Of a stretch of DNA of 64,000 bases, positions 63,584-64,000 are shown piece after piece (within the stretch, counting starts at the first letter, position 1; each line of letters begins with the position of its first letter). The notes beneath the pieces are model-generated. The model did not search any database. It was not told where the DNA came from and saw only the letters and a program-made list of their open reading frames with translations. This DNA comes from Mastigocoleus sp. MO_188.B34 (GTDB lineage Bacteria; Cyanobacteriota; Cyanobacteriia; Cyanobacteriales; Nostocaceae), in assembly GCF_030065675.1 (NCBI RefSeq), contig NZ_JASJDK010000002.1, positions 62,001 to 126,000 on the forward strand. Direction: 5' to 3'. The translations under genes were made by a program, and so were the position numbers.

Positions 63584-64000
63584 ATGAATGTTACAAAGAC
63601 TAAAAGTAATTCTGTCAGCAGCACTCAACCAGGAGAAAAATATCATTATCATTTATCAAATGATATTGTTAAAAGTTATCTTCGTGAAGTTGGACGTATA
63701 CCAGTTTTAACCACTGAACAAGAAATTTATTATGGTAAGCAAGTTCAACAGATGATGCTTTTGCTGGAAGAAAAGAAAAAGTTGGAACTTGAATTAAACT
63801 ATGAACCAACAATTTCACAGTGGGCTGAAAAAATGCAATTGAGTCAGGAAATACTATTACAACAGTTCGAGCAAGGACGAATAGCAAAACAAAAAATGAT
63901 CCGGAGTAATTTACGACTGGTAGTGTATGTCGCGAAGAAATACCAGAAGCGTAACATGGAATTTTTAGACTTAATTCAAGAAGGTTCATTAGGATTAGAG
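63584..64000 (+). CDS. RNA polymerase sigma factor, group 2 (partial, runs off the window)
   Basis: The first 139 codons of a sigma-70 family factor; the gene continues beyond position 64000. Region 1.2 is [22 protein letters not shown] at about 27-48. The start of region 2 is [17 protein letters not shown] at about 107-123, then [11 protein letters not shown]. The short N-terminus without region 1.1 marks a non-essential group 2 factor of the SigB/SigC/SigD/SigE kind. Which paralogue cannot be decided without the rest. Confidence 0.93.
   Translation, partial: MNVTKTKSNSVSSTQPGEKYHYHLSNDIVKSYLREVGRIPVLTTEQEIYYGKQVQQMMLLLEEKKKLELELNYEPTISQWAEKMQLSQEILLQQFEQGRIAKQKMIRSNLRLVVYVAKKYQKRNMEFLDLIQEGSLGLE

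Overview
The window comes from a filamentous, heterocyst-forming cyanobacterium (order Nostocales). It is AT-rich and scattered with HIP1 octamers (GCGATCGC). It carries heptameric short tandem repeats of the CCATTAC/CCATAAC type and many palindromic dispersed repeats. It encodes the circadian/redox regulator RpaA, geranylgeranyl reductase ChlP and, most tellingly, a nitrogen-fixation/heterocyst block. I cannot name the species; a Calothrix/Rivularia-like genome would fit.

Layout. 1-5.1 kb: alpha/beta hydrolase, rpaA, a GNAT acetyltransferase, chlP and a PadR regulator. 5.2-7.1 kb: an apparently intact IS200/IS605 element with divergent tnpB and tnpA and a subterminal hairpin at each end. 7.5-14.3 kb: a CbiG-CobJ cobalamin fusion, a small holin-like membrane protein, a peptidoglycan-binding protein, and a pair of M16 peptidase-like genes, one active-type and one lacking the zinc motif. 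14.8-16.6 kb: purK followed on the same strand by a 6S RNA gene with its own promoter and terminator. 17.6-24.5 kb: a third M16 peptidase, a fructosamine-kinase-like protein, an FAD oxidoreductase and dnaK. 24.9-28.9 kb: a secreted, extremely arginine-rich small protein with an acidic pro-region, a response regulator/histidine kinase pair and an unknown protein.

29.1-38.2 kb is the most coherent block. cnfR/patB, the ferredoxin/HTH activator of nitrogenase genes, is divergent from a nif-type ferredoxin III gene (fdxB). A coxBAC operon follows, of the kind I associate with heterocyst respiration (Cox2 of Nostoc). Then come a TPR-like protein, a cupin and an ArsC-like nitrogenase-associated protein. 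The likely shared theme is running and protecting nitrogenase in low-oxygen cells. The CoxA has a Y-S-H-P motif in place of the usual helix-VI glutamate, as in A2-type oxidases.

38.4-49.6 kb: sfsA, a rhodanese, a standalone OLD-family ATPase/TOPRIM nuclease (possible phage defence) beside a broken small gene, leuC and leuD separated by 26 tandem heptamers, a possible small RNA, an unknown basic membrane protein, thrC and a coiled-coil protein. 50-64 kb is rich in membrane proteins: a DUF389 protein with an OmpA-like tail, a small membrane protein whose start lies in an inverted repeat, an outer-membrane-barrel-like protein, a 109-bp MITE with 8-bp target duplication, two coiled-coil one-helix proteins and three consecutive MscS-type channels. 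It ends with an internally shortened glycosyltransferase, a PRC-barrel protein and the start of a group 2 sigma factor.

I found no tRNA, rRNA or CRISPR array. Everything was read by eye. Family calls rest on motifs and remembered sequences, not on searches.
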